Source: Myxococcales bacterium (lineage in GTDB: Bacteria; Myxococcota_A; Polyangia; GCA-2747355). From it: DNA of 37,651 bases. The translations under genes were made by a program, and so were the position numbers. Under the pieces are notes generated by a model. The model was not told where the DNA came from. It did no database searches and worked only from the letters and a program-made list of their open reading frames with translations. Positions 36,063 to 37,651 of this stretch are shown piece by piece; within the stretch, counting starts at the first letter, position 1; the number at the start of each line of letters is the position of its first letter. The stretch spans positions 1 through 37,651 of the forward strand of contig JAGQIK010000056.1 of the NCBI GenBank assembly GCA_020431405.1. Reading direction: 5' to 3'.

Positions 36063-36075
36063 GCCGACGTTCGTA
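36063..36075 (+). promoter_or_regulatory. 13-bp motif upstream of a lipoprotein gene, copy 2
   Basis: Same 13-mer as at 31376-31388, 25 bases before the ATG at 36101. A possible -10 hexamer TATACT lies further upstream at 36027-36032, without a clear -35. Confidence 0.4.
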
Positions 36076-36100
36076 TGCATACACCTTAGGAGGCTTGCAC

Positions 36101-36742
36101 ATGAAGAGACGCGAACAGGTATCGCGACTAGTCGCCGCGCTAGCGCTCTTGCTGGTGCCGGGCTGTTCGAGCGATGACGGCCCGACCAAGGCGCAGAGCA
36201 CCATCGGCCCGGCCGGCGGCAGCGTAACCGTCGGTAAAGCCAGCGTCGTGATCCCGCAAGGGGCGACGGGCACCGACCGCGAGATCGGTATCGAGAAGCT
36301 CGGCTCGGGCTGGCCCGATGCGCCCGCGGGTCTCGAGCTCGCCGGTGACGTCTACGCCTTCACGCCGCACGGCATCGGCTTCGCATCGCCGGTGACCGTC
36401 ACCATCCCGGTCAATGCCACGACCTCGGACGTCAAGCTCTACAAGTACCAGCCGGGCGAGTCGGTGTGGACCGAGGTGTCAGGCGCGACGGTCAACGCCA
36501 GCGACTCGACCATCACCGGGCTGACCTCGAGCTTCTCCGGTTTCTGCGGCATGAAGACCGCGAAGCCGTCGGGCGGCGAGCCCACGCCCGACATGGGCCC
36601 CAGCGGCGACAAAGGCACGCCCGAGAAAGACATGGGCCAGTGTAAGGGCGTCGAGATGCAGTGCGACACCAGCGCCGAGTGCTGCACCGGCCTCGAGTGC
36701 ATCGACATCAGCGGCTACAAGGGCTGCTTCACGCCTAGCTAG
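36101..36742 (+). CDS. ZU5-like domain lipoprotein with a C-terminal Cys knot-like motif (213 aa)
   Basis: The signal peptide ends VPG-C (Cys22). Residues about 33-150 resemble a ZU5-like beta-sandwich (IGPAGGSVTVGKASVVIPQG, then VYAFTPHGIGFASPVTVTIP, then VKLYKYQPGESVWTEV), a module common in bacterial surface proteins. A Pro/Gly/Asp linker follows. The last 35 residues contain six Cys in the order C-x6-C-x6-CC-x4-C-x7-C, similar to small disulfide-knot peptides. A near-ideal ribosome site (TTAGGAGG) stands before the ATG. The stop codon overlaps the first hairpin of composite repeat copy B, which probably ends transcription. The role is likely structural or adhesive, but unproven. Confidence 0.78.
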   Translation: MKRREQVSRLVAALALLLVPGCSSDDGPTKAQSTIGPAGGSVTVGKASVVIPQGATGTDREIGIEKLGSGWPDAPAGLELAGDVYAFTPHGIGFASPVTVTIPVNATTSDVKLYKYQPGESVWTEVSGATVNASDSTITGLTSSFSGFCGMKTAKPSGGEPTPDMGPSGDKGTPEKDMGQCKGVEMQCDTSAECCTGLECIDISGYKGCFTPS

Positions 36743-36870
36743 GGGGGCTTTTCAAGCCCCCCTCGCCGCGCGAAGTGAATCCGCGCGGCTCACCCCCGAG
36801 TCGCTCGCTTCGCTCGCCGGTGCACCTGGCAGGTGCAGCGAGACGGCGCCGCCGTCAAGCGGCGCTCCGT
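36740..36870. repeat. Composite multi-hairpin repeat, copy B
   Basis: Same hairpin order as 3156-3264. The first is 36741-36750 with 36754-36763 (10 bp, loop TTC). The second is 36765-36772 with 36782-36789 (8 bp, loop AAGTGAATC). The third is 36846-36852 with 36859-36865 (7 bp, loop CGTCAA). Between the last two, copy B has an additional hairpin TGCACCT-GGC-AGGTGCA (36821-36837) missing from copy A. It lies between convergent genes and could end transcription from both sides. Confidence 0.85.
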
Positions 36871-36895
36871 CGTGAGCAGCGAGCGTCCTGGCAGG

Positions 36896-37650
36896 CTAGC
36901 TAGCGTCCTGGTAGCCCGCGCGTGAGGGTGCGACGGGCGAGCGCGCGGGTTTGCCGTCGCAGAGCAGGCGCGCGAGGATCGGCTCGACGGCCGCGGCCCA
37001 GCGCGCGTAGCCGGCCGCAGTCAGGTGCACGAAGTCGGGCATCACGGCGCGCGAGATGCGGCCGCCGGGCCCGACGAAGCGCGCGCCGATGTCGAGCGTC
37101 GTGACGCGCGGGCGGCCGCGCAGCCGAGCGAAGGCGACGGCGCTGGCGCGGGCGACGGCACGACGACTGAGGCCCGGCACCTCGCCGCGTGGAAGATCGC
37201 CAGCACCACGACGTGGGTGCGCGGCAGCTGCTTGTGCAGCAGATCGACCACCGCGACGATGCCGTCGGCGATGTCCTGCGGCGGCTCGCGAGCGACGTTG
37301 TTGGTGCCGATCATGAGCACCGCCACCTCGACCTGATCGCGTACGCGTGAAAGTGGCGCGAGGCGCCACAGCAGGTGGCCCGTTTCGTCGCCGTCGATGG
37401 CGAAGGCCAGCGCGCGGCGTTTGCCGTAGGCGCGCTGCCAGACGGCGCGTCCGCGGCGCATCCAGCGCGCGGTGATCGAATCGCCCAAGAAGAGCAGCTC
37501 GGGGCCGTGACGCAGCAGCGCCAGCTGGGCGCGATGCCGCGCGCGCCACCAGCGCGCCGCCCGCGCCCGCGGTTGCACGGCGTGCGGCGGCGCTGCCCAG
37601 GCGCGCGGCGCCGGCACACAGGCGCAAAGGCAGAGCAGCAGCCGCGGCAC
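36896..37650 (-). pseudogene. SGNH/GDSL hydrolase gene with one frameshift, at the right window edge
   Basis: Resembles the platelet-activating-factor acetylhydrolase beta/gamma-like branch of SGNH esterases. The N-terminal part (from GTG 37650, possibly starting outside the window) has a signal-peptide-like start, FLGDSIT (nucleophile Ser58), AIDGDETGHLLWRL and IGTNN (Asn117). After VVVLAIF this frame degenerates and stops at 37042. Another minus frame continues exactly where expected with PRGEVPG, RPRVTTLDIGARF and MPDFVHLTAAGYARWA (catalytic Asp/His), ending at 36896. Adding one base near 37190-37194 (CC to CCC in the ATCTTCCACGC context) restores a single protein of about 250 residues. 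All catalytic blocks are intact, so the break may be recent or a sequence error. Confidence 0.75.
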
Positions 37651-37651
37651 C

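Overview
This is a very GC-rich chromosomal segment from a Gram-negative bacterium. It most resembles a Myxococcota-type (deltaproteobacterial) genome, judging from the gene types: many lipoproteins, Cys-rich repeat proteins, an FHA-domain sigma-54 activator, a Ser/Thr kinase, Sel1 and kelch-like repeats, and MopE-like plus thrombospondin type 3 calcium-binding repeats. I see no rRNA, tRNA, CRISPR array, transposase or phage gene. Nearly all long open frames opposite real genes are by-products of GC content.

Layout. 1-4.2 kb: a truncated TolC-family gene (minus) diverges from a lipoprotein with 86 mature-region Cys besides the lipidated one (plus). A composite palindromic repeat and an unknown helical protein gene follow. 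4.2-12.6 kb: six minus-strand genes read from 12607 down to 4211. They encode an FHA/AAA+/Fis activator, a 12-motif kelch-like lipoprotein, an outer-membrane barrel with an extreme Arg-rich N-terminal segment, a lipoprotein, an NlpC/P60-like lipoprotein and signal peptidase I. Five of the six products are exported or serve export. 12.7-18.2 kb: a five-haem cytochrome lipoprotein and an alpha/beta hydrolase (plus), a HEAT-like exported protein (minus) and an AidB-like acyl-CoA dehydrogenase (plus). 18.2-23.2 kb: a frameshifted lipoprotein gene, a lipoprotein that fuses a glycerophosphodiesterase domain to calcium-binding repeats, and a membrane-anchored Ser/Thr kinase. 23.3-31.3 kb: a tightly coupled five-gene operon for a tripartite RND efflux pump plus its own CpxAR-like two-component system. 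31.4-37.65 kb: three more lipoproteins, one of them a 1273-residue protein with 32 Sel1/Hcp-type Cys-paired repeats, then a frameshifted SGNH hydrolase gene at the right edge.

How the genes work together. The clear unit is the RND operon (outer membrane channel, adaptor, pump, response regulator, histidine kinase). A perfect 6-mer direct repeat with 10-bp period in its promoter region is the kind of site an OmpR-family regulator uses. The rest is mostly envelope: at least ten predicted lipoproteins, three of them disulfide-rich.

Most noteworthy non-genic signals: a roughly 110-130 bp multi-hairpin element in two copies 33.6 kb apart, each following a Cys-containing lipoprotein gene; a short palindromic repeat present both between genes and inside a coding region; a seven-copy heptamer array; an 18-bp perfect palindrome; and a candidate sigma-54 promoter with an upstream inverted repeat next to the sigma-54 activator gene. 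Two genes carry single frameshifts at G/C-rich runs. These could be real decay or assembly error.
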